64,000 bases of DNA from positions 434,001 to 498,000 of the forward strand of contig QXJR01000003.1 of the NCBI GenBank assembly GCA_020975725.1, in the 5' to 3' direction. Positions 10,459 to 19,769 of this stretch are shown here, in pieces. The position numbers and the translations under genes were made by a program. The notes below the pieces were generated by a model. It did no database searches. It saw only the letters and a list, made by a program, of their open reading frames with translations, and was not told where the DNA came from. This stretch comes from Picocystis sp. L7 (Eukaryota; Chlorophyta; Picocystophyceae; Picocystales; Picocystaceae). Numbering within the stretch: position 1 is the stretch's first letter; every line of letters starts with the position of its first letter.

Positions 10459-11181
10459 ATGAAGAGCGTCGCTACACGTGCACCGCTGTCGCACGTGTCC
10501 GGGAGGAAGGAAAAGAGCGTCCAGACGCCCAAGGCCACCTGCAGTGGAAGGCACGAGGTCGTGGCGAGCCGCATCCGAAGCGCAAGCGGGACTTTCCGAA
10601 AGAAACGGTGGGAACCTGCCACCGACGGTACAGGCTCGCAGAGTTGGGCTCGCGTTTCGAAAGCTCGTGCTGGGCTGTTTGCCACGCTCGTGGCTTGTGC
10701 TATGGGTGTGGGACAAGCTTCGGCGGTCGAGGAACGAGAAGTTCTGGAAGCACAGGACTTGTGGGCCTCCGGTGTGGTGCAGATCGGTGCACTGGAAACG
10801 TGGGACAAATCGAGAGAAGCAGCAAGCAAGTTCATTCGAGACCTCTACGGGTACGACACGACTCGGGTACTCTTCAAGCCTACGTTGGCACGCCAAGTGC
10901 CTTTCCGCCACACGTTCGAGGGTGCGCTCTCCTACTTCGTGGGAAGGAATGATCAATTCCCCGAGGACCAAGGCTTCGCCTTGCGGCCATGGTCCAGCAT
11001 TGCGTTTCATAACTCCGGCATCTTGACGTTTGAGGACTTTGCCATGGCATCCGGGATCTACACCTTGACCGATCTGGAGGGCGTTCAGACGGATGCAGAG
11101 TACAGCTTTGTGTATCAGAAGGACGGGGAGGGAAAGCTGCACATCGTCGTGCATCATTCATCTCTCCCATTTGCTGGATAA
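10459..11181 (+). CDS. Small secreted protein, paralog 2 of a pair
   Basis: The C-terminal 155 residues align with the 8424-8948 protein end to end: LEAQDLWASGVVQIGALETW, YDTTRVLFKPTLA, GALSYFVGRNDQFPEDQGF and a final HHSSLPF. It is preceded by a hydrophobic stretch AGLFATLVACAMGVGQASA, a signal peptide. The start is uncertain. The frame is open from an ATG at 10459 (240 residues), which would put the signal peptide far from the N-terminus. A likely alternative is removal of a 147-bp intron (10495 GTGTCC to a CAG ending at 10641), giving MKSVATRAPLSH joined to SWARVSKARAGL and a normal signal peptide. The role is unknown, probably the same as its paralog. Confidence 0.72.
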   Translation: MKSVATRAPLSHVSGRKEKSVQTPKATCSGRHEVVASRIRSASGTFRKKRWEPATDGTGSQSWARVSKARAGLFATLVACAMGVGQASAVEEREVLEAQDLWASGVVQIGALETWDKSREAASKFIRDLYGYDTTRVLFKPTLARQVPFRHTFEGALSYFVGRNDQFPEDQGFALRPWSSIAFHNSGILTFEDFAMASGIYTLTDLEGVQTDAEYSFVYQKDGEGKLHIVVHHSSLPFAG

Positions 11182-11471
11182 TTGAGATATCTCGCGGAGG
11201 CACGCTTTTTCCTGTGCGCTCTGGGCGACTGCCAGGATCCCCATCGGTTCGATTTCCTCGGCGACCGTCATTCATCGCCTGCAGAAAGCAGCAAGGTGGC
11301 TCACTCTCCTGTTGCACTGCCTCTTCCCTCGACCTTTCCCTTGTGCTGGGCTCGTCCCCATGCCCCCCCCCGACCCGTGGCACCGTACCGAGCACCGAGG
11401 ACCTGGGACCGAACCTGACTCGAAGATCTCATTCCTTCGTCGATCCTTCCATCGCACTTTGCTGCGTTTCG

Positions 11472-12416
11472 ATGGCGCATGTGGAGGGGTTGGAGACGAA
11501 AGCAAAGGTCCAATGGCGGGACGAGATGGTGGAAGTGCAGGTGAACGACCAGACGCGGGTGGGAGAGCTGCTGGACTCGGTGGTGGAGAGGACGGGATGC
11601 GATCCCAGCACCGTCAAGCTCGTGCAAGGCAACGTGGTGCTCACGCAAGTGGAACGCGAGAAGCGAATCGACGACTGCGGCGTCAAAGCGAAGAAAAAAT
11701 TCATGGTCGTGGCCAGTGCGGCAGGGGACGTGGTGCGCGTGAGGGAGGCCAAGACGGAACGACTGAGGAGCTTCGAAGAAGAAGCAGACATCGTACGGAG
11801 GAGAGCCCAGGTTGGACCCTCGCAAACGAACGCAGCCACGACCTGCGATCGTAAGTTCGGAGAATTTCGTGCATTGGACGTACCCGAGGGATGTCCACCC
11901 AAGGAGCAAGCGCTCGAACTGCTGAAGAATTTGGCCATGGATCCGGGCGTGGTGGGTGTGATGCAAAAGCACGGTTGGAAGGTCGCTCTGATGTCCGAGA
12001 TGCCACCGGAAGGAAAGGTAGGCCTGAGCGAAAAGTGCTTGTTGGGTTACAACAGGAATCGCGGCCAAGAAATAGCACTGCGCTTGCGAACAGATGATTG
12101 GAGAGGCTTCAGGAAGTACCTCACGGTACGCCAGACACTGCTTCACGAACTCGCACACATGGAGTATGATGAACACGATAATCTATTTAAAGCATTAAAC
12201 TCCAAGATCAATAAAGAGTGCAACAGTTTTGACTGGAGAAATGTGCCAGGAAAAAAACTTGCAGGTGATGCGTTTATGGGGCCCGGTCAACAGGAAGTTG
12301 CCGATGCTTCCCAGGGGATGCCTAGGAAAGTGGGGGGCACTCTGGAGGAGAATATCTCCCCACAACATGCAGCAGGATTGGCTGCCATGCGGAGGCACCA
12401 ACAGCAGAAGGAATGA
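11472..12416 (+). CDS. Ubiquitin-like plus WLM-domain metalloprotease (WSS1-like)
   Basis: 314 residues. Residues about 5-80 form a ubiquitin-like fold (KVQWRDEMVEVQVNDQTRVG ... KKKFMVVAS). The rest is a WLM (Wss1p-like) domain with the zinc-protease signature HELAHMEYDEHD, in which two His of HExxH and the downstream His-Asp pair are intact, followed by the family's FKALNSKINKEC. Family knowledge: WSS1/SPRTN-type proteases cleave DNA-protein crosslinks, and plants and algae have UBL-WLM forms. The UBL may recruit p97/CDC48 or proteasome partners. The start at 11472 directly precedes the UBL; an in-frame upstream ATG would add a stretch without features. It converges with the TALE gene, 98 bp between stops. 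Confidence 0.88.
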   Translation: MAHVEGLETKAKVQWRDEMVEVQVNDQTRVGELLDSVVERTGCDPSTVKLVQGNVVLTQVEREKRIDDCGVKAKKKFMVVASAAGDVVRVREAKTERLRSFEEEADIVRRRAQVGPSQTNAATTCDRKFGEFRALDVPEGCPPKEQALELLKNLAMDPGVVGVMQKHGWKVALMSEMPPEGKVGLSEKCLLGYNRNRGQEIALRLRTDDWRGFRKYLTVRQTLLHELAHMEYDEHDNLFKALNSKINKECNSFDWRNVPGKKLAGDAFMGPGQQEVADASQGMPRKVGGTLEENISPQHAAGLAAMRRHQQQKE

Positions 12417-12514
12417 TTCCTGGCAATGTCGATGCATCGACCCGTCTGTGCAAACTTCCCTGCTGTACACAAATCTAGTGATCCAATATCACATCGGAGG
12501 AAGTACTCGTGCGG

Positions 12515-14048
12515 CTAACTTGCATTAATGTTCATGCAATATTGCCCAACTTGAGCTTGATTGACTGTTGGCCACTGCAAGATGGCCCTTTCCCCTTGGT
12601 TTCTGACGCTATCCATGGCCTTCCTTTTGAATCTCATCCTTTTATTGCCAAACCAGTTGCTCACCTGATTGACAGAAATTTTGCATTCTGTGGCTAGTGC
12701 TTGCTTTTCTTTCTCACATGGGTAAGGGTTGTCCAGGTGCTCTGTAAACCATTTGTCCAATATCTGGATCACATTAGAAGAGAGCTTCTCTCGTGTCTTT
12801 CCCTGCCTTGCAGGTTTCACATTGCTGTCACCAGATACGGCCGCACGTATTGCATCAGCAATGGAGAATGAGGAGGGAGCAACGGTTCCCCCCCCCTGCT
12901 CGTTGACATTCAGGTCCGGAATATTGGGTGCTTTCCGTGTCCCTATTTCATTGTTGTGCACACCAGGATTGCCTCCCAGAGTAGCATGTCCTTCCTGCGG
13001 CGTGACCCTGCAAGTCGCTCTTGAAACTTGCCCACGTTGATTTGCACTTTTGGAAAGGAAATTCGAGATCTTTTGCAGCGGGCCATTCGGAGGGACGCTT
13101 TGAGGTGCTAGCTTCTGACGTATTTTGTCTTGAGTGTCTTGCTCCCGTTGGGGCCAATTGCGTCGGTTATATTGCTTTGTACCATGCGAGGGGCCGTGCT
13201 GAGTGGACCTGTCCAGGAATGGCTTTCCAGCTACGCCTTGTGTGTAATCTCTGAAGCATTGAGAAGGCGCACTCTCGGGAGCGAGGTACAACAGACTTCC
13301 CTTTGCTAAGACTTGGCATGCACTGTAGGCGCCATTCTGTCGCAGAGAAGAGAGGGCTGCCTCCAGCATCGGGTTTTCCTGTGCTGGACGGATGGGCACC
13401 AGTACCTCTCTGGCAGGAGCCTCATGACGGCCACAAGCATCTGTTTCAATCTTGGGGCGTTTCGGCTGAGGTTTCCTCAGATGGTTTTCCAGTGCATGCT
13501 CAGAACACCTCTTCACCGCTGCCTCTCTCTGTGCCTTCAATCTGGCAATGTAGTTGACGCAGAATTCATCCAGCTCTGGATAGTCTCCAAAGCTGACATT
13601 TAGGCGGGGCATTTGCAACGGATTCGAGCTGTTCATTTCCGTTTCCTTCCTCGTCGTAGGATCAAGCTTGTTCAGAAGCTCAGCAGTTTCTCGAAACTGT
13701 GCAGGTGATTGTAAGTTTCGCGAACGCAGCAAAGACATCTGGTCAGCACACTTGGAGAAGCACGTTGTGAACTGTCCTGTCGTTCATGGAACAGGCAACA
13801 CTGCCTCGACCTCATAGCACCATGGTAACAAAATCATCACGTACCTGCTTCATCAGGGAAGGAAACAGGGGGTGTGAGGTGAGGACCACCCTGAAACGCT
13901 GCAATTCCTCCGGGGTGTGAGCATGTCCATGCTCTGACGGATTCTTCCCTCCATCCAGCAAGACTGCCTCTGCCTTGACCAAATTAGGCTCGCTTTCTAT
14001 TGATTCGAGCCCTCCATCTGTTCCGCTGCTTCCCTCTAACTTCGACAT
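12515..14048 (-). CDS. TALE-class homeodomain protein (MEINOX-like N-terminus)
   Basis: Probable sequence-specific transcription factor. Two exons, 14048-13845 and 13738-12515, give at least 475 residues; the 106-bp intron is GTACGT...CCAG. Exon 1 ends HPLFPSLMKQ, and exon 2 contains PELDEFCVNYIARLKAQREA, which resemble the KNOX1/MEIS HP(L/Y)(F/Y)P and KNOX2 DPELDQFM elements. The homeodomain spans roughly residues 380-441. It has the TALE three-residue loop extension (LDNPYP) and recognition helix ISVNQVSNWFGNKRMRFKRK, close to PBC/PBX. Family knowledge: in green and brown algae such factors set sexual identity or life-cycle phase. The frame is open further 5', and another exon is possible, so the start is provisional. 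Confidence 0.85.
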
Positions 14049-15671
14049 ATCGATGTTTCGGCAGCTGGTCCGCCTCAACTGCTTGATTCCAATCCTGTGC
14101 TGGCCAGCTCGTTGCCTTTGGACACGCACCTTCGCCAGGCCGTTCCTCCACCCCTGAAGGTCGCTTGTCGCGTTTCGAGCTCCTGTACGATCCGAGAGAG
14201 TCGTGGACCCGAGAGATGCGCGTTCGGACGGATCCAAGCGCGATTTCGGAGGTCGCACAGGCGTGCTCTTCGCTTCGTTGTGTCCGTCTCGTACAGTCCG
14301 AGGTGCGTTGACGAATCGTCTCATCCTCGGTGCCCCCCCCCCTCGGGACCCGAGGGAGACGGACCCCCCCTCTGCGCCACGCGCTTCCCGACGGGGAGAG
14401 GGAAGGGGCAATCGCCTTGCGGAACGATGCGAAAGGGCGTGGTACTCAGAGGAAGGGGGGTCGTGCCCGTCGGGAGTGGGGGATCTGGACCGGCTACAAC
14501 CCCCCTTCCCTCTCGGGTCGTGGGAAGAGCAACGGTCGGACTGAGAAACGCTCCCTCGGACGGTCGGGGAGAGGTGGATTCGGAAGGTCCGAGAAAGAGG
14601 AAGGGACGGAGGGAAAGGGGAGGGGGAGGCTTTGGATCCGTCCGAGAAAACGGGGGACACGTGGCAGGGTCCTGGAAGGGGGAGGATGTGGACCGTCGCC
14701 ACATCGACCGAGAAGGAACCGAGACAGAAAGGGGAATGGGGGCCGTCTAGAAGGGAGAAGCAGAGAGTCCAGAAGGTGCGACTTACGGGATCCACCCTGC
14801 CGTGCAGGAAAGATTCGCCGGTGCGCGAAACCTCTCGGATGGACAAAGGAACCAAAGAAGATCCTCGGCGGAAGCAATCAGGGCCAAGCAGTCGCACATG
14901 CAGGCCGTCCGCTTCGTGCTTCTTGTCTCCAGGCGCGTCGCAGCGGACGTCCCTCGTGTCTGCGGCGTCTTCGGAGGTATCCCGGACCGTACGGTACCTT
15001 ATCCACGGGACGGGGACTCCCGCCGAGCACCGTGCCAGGCTGTAGCTTCGTCTGTAGTCCCCTTTTGGGCCTCGTCCTCGAGGAGCAAGGATCATGTGAC
15101 CCTTCCCCTGATTCCCAGCACATCGGCTTGTATGCCCCCCTTTCCTCCCATCCGGTGAGGGGCGAAGCAGCCCCGCCTCCAAGACGACGATTCACGACCC
15201 CCCTTCCTCTCGGATCGACGTCTCGGACCGACCGAACCCGCCCCATCCAGGCACCGAAGGGGGGGGGGTCACGCCAGCCACATTCCATCCCTGGCATGCA
15301 CATTTCTGGACATGGCGGTGTCCAAGAGCAATGCAAAGAACGAAATGAGACGGTCGGCGGTCCTGCGAGAGGTGAAGATGGCCGCCTGACCCCCCCCCCC
15401 CGAGGATGACGTGACACGACCCCAAGCGGTCGCCATGAGCTGTGCACAGGGCACACCTGCGCTGGTTCCATGCGGATGAAAGCGTCTGCCATCGTACCAT
15501 GGGACGGCAAGGAATCAATTCAACGGAGCCGTGCGAAACGGGAGGAAGGCACACGAGGAATGCGTGGTTGTACCTGCTGCCAACACGGTGAGCACAGAAC
15601 GGCAAGCTGGGCGGGTTCTGTGCGTTCAATGGCCCTGACGGGAGTGCTGTGCGGAGCTCTACAAGGCAACA
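14049..15671. other. GC-rich intergenic region with long G and C runs
   Basis: About 1.6 kb between the TALE gene and the 3' end of rnpA. It contains homopolymer runs: C10 near 14333, G10 near 15259 and C12 near 15390. Open frames up to 456 codons exist on both strands but encode proline, arginine and glycine-rich sequence with no domain; I read them as by-products of base composition. Part may be 5' leader or first exon of the TALE gene. Confidence 0.55.
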
Positions 15672-16418
15672 TCACGATCGCTGCGGCCTTCGTGTACCAC
15701 CAGTGCGCTTCGGATACCTGCGACTCGACTTGGGCTTGGCGTTGGGATCGAACGATTGAGCCCATGCCAGGACGTCCTGTTCCAGCTCTGCATAGGTGGC
15801 GTCGACCACAATTCCACGTGGAATGAAAACGACGTCATGGCGAGCCGGGAACTTCGTCTTATTCTTCCGAAAGATGTCACGGATGCGCCTCCTCACGCGA
15901 TTGCGGACCACAGCCTTCTTGGAGATTTTTTTCGAGACGACCATTCCAATGCGCGTGCAGTAGACCCCTTCGGACTGCTGGTGCGTGTTGCTGACGCAAT
16001 TGATCACGAAGTACTTCAAGTGCGCCGTCTGACCTTTCCGCTGCGCATGGTGGAACTCTGCCGAGGTCTTGATCCGCTCTCGTTTCCGGTACCGTTCGCC
16101 TGCAATGGACGGTAGGAGCTTCCCGTTGTGGATCACTTGGGTGGCGTCTCCTTTCGGTTCTTCGATGGCGACGTCTTCCACTTGCTGCGAGCTCCTCATC
16201 TGATCGCTCCGTGCGTCCGATGTGCAACGCATGCTCCTCCAGTGCGTGCAGTTCCAACTCGACCTCGACCACGAAGCTTGGTTTCCCGCCGCCACCACCC
16301 TCTCCCACGGCTTTCCGACCATCCCGTGCGCCTTCCCACGTTCCCGGAGCCTCCTGCATCCCGCCAAGGACACCGCACGGGTCGCAGAACGCGCCATGCG
16401 CGCCAGCGACCTCGCCAT
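15672..16418 (-). CDS. rnpA: Bacterial-type ribonuclease P protein subunit (RnpA), organelle-targeted
   Basis: 248 residues. The last ~140 form a complete bacterial RnpA domain starting at ERYRKRERIKTSAEF (residue ~108). It has GVYCTRIGMVVSKKISKKAV and the RNR signature VVRNRVRRRIRDIFR (residues ~170-184), followed by DVVFIPRGIV. In bacteria this protein binds the RNase P RNA and helps recognise the pre-tRNA 5' leader. The first ~105 residues are an added extension that begins MARSLARMARSATRAVSLAG, rich in Arg, Ser and Ala, lacking acidic residues, as expected of a mitochondrial or plastid presequence. It therefore probably acts with an organelle-encoded RNase P RNA. Most eukaryotes lack this protein. 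The start at 16418 is chosen because the presequence begins there. Confidence 0.88.
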   Translation of the reverse strand: MARSLARMARSATRAVSLAGCRRLRERGKAHGMVGKPWERVVAAGNQASWSRSSWNCTHWRSMRCTSDARSDQMRSSQQVEDVAIEEPKGDATQVIHNGKLLPSIAGERYRKRERIKTSAEFHHAQRKGQTAHLKYFVINCVSNTHQQSEGVYCTRIGMVVSKKISKKAVVRNRVRRRIRDIFRKNKTKFPARHDVVFIPRGIVVDATYAELEQDVLAWAQSFDPNAKPKSSRRYPKRTGGTRRPQRS

Positions 16419-17152
16419 CGCCGCCTCCACCGGCGCCTGGTCGGTCGGGTTCCCACTCCACTCCACTCCACTCCGATCCTGTCGATAGGAGGTTCAAAGG
16501 AGGATGGGTCCTCCAATGCACCGTGCAAGGGTAGAGCAAGCAAGGTGAGCTACGTGCATCGGACCGATGGAAGGGAAGGGCAAGGTGGGAAGATCTGCCA
16601 GAGAAACACGCATGTGTTGGACAAGGTTGGTACGGTGCCGTGCATGGAACGGGCGACGATAAAGTACAAGGGTCCTCGCGTCGTATCTCCTTGCCCGTAC
16701 ACCCCGCATCGTCTTCCGCGCTTTCTTGCATGCTCCCTTTGGAACCGATTCCGGGTTCCCTAATCTCGGAGTACTTCTCCTTGCATTGGCTCGTTCAGTG
16801 CGAATGTCTCCCCTTGCAAGTCTTTTCCTCTACATGGGATCACACCTAGTTCCCTTGCCGGACAGGACCTGCCGCAATGTAGCATCGCACCCTACGTGCG
16901 AAATGTTCCCATCCATTCCAGGACTCATCTGACCTCGCATTGCGTCCACAAGTGCGACCTCCCCGTCCTCCCTAGCCCCGCGGCCAAGGCCATCTCTTCC
17001 ACCACCATGCTCTTGCGCTTCCTAGGACGTCCATGGCCTTCCTACTCGAGTTAACTTCGATGTTTATCGAAAACCCAGGTCCTTCAGGGGTTCACACCGT
17101 GGTTCCGACGATCGGCATTTCGGATCGAAAAAGTGCGCCTGAAGCAGGAAGG
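16419..17152. other. Divergent intergenic region rnpA / USP5
   Basis: About 730 bp. It includes CTCCACTCCACTCCACTCC, a short tandem repeat near 16456-16474, immediately upstream of rnpA. The USP5 frame is open upstream to 17033 with another ATG, but the conserved region starts after 17153. Nothing else is recognised. Confidence 0.6.
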
Positions 17153-19687
17153 ATGGCGACGGATTCCACGATGGCCATGGCCGTGGTGGTGGATCAGACG
17201 TCCCAGGTGCGCGTTCCAGACGCCCAGGCGCGGGTGCATCGCGACGAGTGCGCCTACAGCTTCGACTCGCCACTGTGTTCCACGGGCATGTACGTCAACC
17301 TGCACACGTGGATCGCAGTGGGATCCGATTACCTGCAGCTGGACCACCACAAAACAGGCGGCAGGATCTACCTCTGGATCAAACACACCAAAGTGCCCAA
17401 AAAGAGCGATCCGGACTCGACCGACGGTGCGGCAGGGGAAGAAGAGACCATGCCGACGAGGCTGGCCTTGGGAGGTCCAGGAGGATTCGCCACCAAAGCA
17501 GACAAATGGGACGTGGAGAAAGAACACGAGATTATTGTCATGCCCGAAGGATGGAAGATGCCCTACCCTTGCCCAGGTTTGCCCGATCAGGTGGTGAACG
17601 CCGTGGAAGCCATCCTGGCTCATGACGAAGCGCTGGACGAAAAGGAAGCCACCACCTGGCAAGAGGACATCCTGCCCAGCAAGTACGCCGAAGATTTGGT
17701 GCAGCTGGACAATGGGAAGAAGATTTCTTCTGATCCATCCAACTGGGAGTGCGAGGAGAGCGGAAGCAAAGAAAACCTGTGGTTGAATCTGTCCACCGGA
17801 TTCATTGGATCGGGGAGACGCAATTGGGACGGATCCGGAGGAAATGGAGCAGCTATCCGGCATTTCGAACAGACCGGGAAAAAGTATCCGCTCGCAGTCA
17901 AATTAGGAACCATCACGCCTCGTGGGGCAGATGTGTTCAGCTATGCAGAGGACGAGAATGACATGGTAACAGATCCATACCTGGCGGAGCACCTGGCCCA
18001 CTGGGGCATCGATATCATGCAAATGGAAAAGACCGAGAAAACCATGACGGAGCTTCAGATTGAACTGAATAAAGGTTTCGAATTTGACAAGATCACGGAA
18101 GCAGGGGCGGACTTGCAGCCCGTGACCGGGGCAGGGTACATGGGATTGCGGAACCTGGGAAATACCTGCTATATGAATTCCATGCTGCAAGTCTTTTTTG
18201 CGCTGCCAGAGATCGCTGCGAGGTATCATGTCATGTCAGATCGAATTTTTGCCACCGCGCCAGAGGATCCAACCTCTGATTTTGCAACGCAGATGGCCAA
18301 GCTTGGGGTAGCACTATGTTCAGACCGCTACGCGAGCATCGATCCTGAGCGGGCGTTCAAGAATGGGGGTCTTGAACCCAGGATGTTTAAGCACCTGATT
18401 GGCAGGAACCACGCTGAATTCTCTTCCAATCGTCAGCAAGACGTGGTGGAATTTTTCCAGTATATGCTCGAAGTTGCGGAGCTTTCCGAAAGCTCGGCTC
18501 CTTCTGGAGAGCTCATTGACGCCGGGCAGCCCAAAACGTCACATCTTTTCACATTTTCGTTCGAAGACCGCTTGGAAGATTGTCAGAGCAAAAAAGTGAA
18601 CTACACCACCCGAACGGACAATGTCCTTTCGTTGGGTATACCGATGAAGCAAGCTACCAACCTAGAAGACGTGGAACGGTTCAAGGAGAGAGAAAACAAG
18701 CGCCAACGGTTGAAGACTGAAAACGCCGAAGCGTACATTGGAAGCGAGGAGTCCACATTGAAGGATTCCGAGGAGGAGGCAATCATACCCAATGTCCCAT
18801 TTGCGGCATGCATGGAACAGTTTGCGGACACGGAGAGTATTGAGGGCTTCGTTTCTCCCGTGACCCAGCAGCGTGGGATGGCAGAGAGAAGAGTACGGTT
18901 CAAGTCTTTCTCGCCCTATCTGATCGTGCAGATGAGACGTTACTACATCGATCAGAACTGGACACCAAAGAAGTTGGATGTATTAGTTGAAGCTCCGCAG
19001 GAGCTGGATCTAGAGCATTTACGCTCCACCGGTCTCCAGTCGGGAGAAGATCTTCTGCCAGAAGAGGCCACGGGAACCAGCTCTTCCGAAGCGGCACCCC
19101 AACCGGATGAGGCCATCGTTGCCCAGCTGGTTTCGATGGGCTTCAGCGAGAACGGCAGCAAAAGGGCAGTCTTGGCCACCGGCAACAACTCGGTTGAAGC
19201 AAGCATGGAGTGGGTGTTGGCTCACATGGGAGATTCAGACTTCAACGATCCTCCAACCTCTTCCGTGGTCCCCCAACGGCCGGAAGCGAATCCCGAGGCC
19301 GTGGGCATGCTGACTTCCATGGGCTTCACTGTCGAACAAGCTAGTGCTGCGTTGCAGGCCTCGAATCAGAGCCTAGAGCGTGCAGCGGATTGGTTGTTCA
19401 GCCATTCGGACGACCTCTCCTCCGCGGTGCAAGCTGTCCAGTCCAAGGCTGGCGAGGAGAGCCATCCTGCAGGTGGCGTTGACCTGTCCCTTTCCGACGG
19501 TGTGGGTCGTTACCGGCTGGTTGGCTTCATCAGCCACGTGGGTAAGGACACTGGCTGTGGCCACTATGTGTGTCACATACGCAAGGAAGATCGTTGGGTG
19601 ATTTACAACGACGAGAAAGTGGCCTTTTCTGCACATCCACCGATTGGTTTGGGCTATGCGTACGTGTACCGTCGGATCGACTTGTAG
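17153..19687 (+). CDS. USP5: USP5/USP13-type ubiquitin carboxyl-terminal hydrolase (isopeptidase T)
   Basis: 844 residues, single exon. It disassembles unanchored polyubiquitin chains, recycling ubiquitin. Domain order: variant zinc-finger UBP near the N-terminus (VHRDECAYSFDSP), canonical ZnF-UBP (CEESGSKENLWLNLSTGFIG ... GNGAAIRHFEQTGKKYPLAV), then the UCH catalytic core. The Cys box is GLRNLGNTCYMNSM with Cys339 and the His box is GCGHYVCHI with His804. Two UBA domains, QLVSMGFSENGSKRAVLATG and MLTSMGFTVEQASAALQAS, are inserted in the core as in animal USP5. Residue spacing is close to human USP5 throughout. I chose ATG 17153 (MATDSTMAMA) over 17033 because it gives the family N-terminus. 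It converges with the YJU2-like gene (82 bp). Confidence 0.95.
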   Translation: MATDSTMAMAVVVDQTSQVRVPDAQARVHRDECAYSFDSPLCSTGMYVNLHTWIAVGSDYLQLDHHKTGGRIYLWIKHTKVPKKSDPDSTDGAAGEEETMPTRLALGGPGGFATKADKWDVEKEHEIIVMPEGWKMPYPCPGLPDQVVNAVEAILAHDEALDEKEATTWQEDILPSKYAEDLVQLDNGKKISSDPSNWECEESGSKENLWLNLSTGFIGSGRRNWDGSGGNGAAIRHFEQTGKKYPLAVKLGTITPRGADVFSYAEDENDMVTDPYLAEHLAHWGIDIMQMEKTEKTMTELQIELNKGFEFDKITEAGADLQPVTGAGYMGLRNLGNTCYMNSMLQVFFALPEIAARYHVMSDRIFATAPEDPTSDFATQMAKLGVALCSDRYASIDPERAFKNGGLEPRMFKHLIGRNHAEFSSNRQQDVVEFFQYMLEVAELSESSAPSGELIDAGQPKTSHLFTFSFEDRLEDCQSKKVNYTTRTDNVLSLGIPMKQATNLEDVERFKERENKRQRLKTENAEAYIGSEESTLKDSEEEAIIPNVPFAACMEQFADTESIEGFVSPVTQQRGMAERRVRFKSFSPYLIVQMRRYYIDQNWTPKKLDVLVEAPQELDLEHLRSTGLQSGEDLLPEEATGTSSSEAAPQPDEAIVAQLVSMGFSENGSKRAVLATGNNSVEASMEWVLAHMGDSDFNDPPTSSVVPQRPEANPEAVGMLTSMGFTVEQASAALQASNQSLERAADWLFSHSDDLSSAVQAVQSKAGEESHPAGGVDLSLSDGVGRYRLVGFISHVGKDTGCGHYVCHIRKEDRWVIYNDEKVAFSAHPPIGLGYAYVYRRIDL

Positions 19688-19769
19688 ATTCGTGGGCGTT
19701 TCGTCCTCTTTTTTCTTTCGTTCGTTTCCGACGCCTCTGTGTGTCGTTACCATTCCATTCGCCGTTCCA

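Noticed and set aside
14330-15409. 359-codon plus-strand and 456-codon minus-strand open frames in GC-rich DNA
   Set aside because: Translations are low-complexity Gly/Arg/Pro sequence in both directions with no domain; open frames of this size are expected from high GC content with few stop codons.
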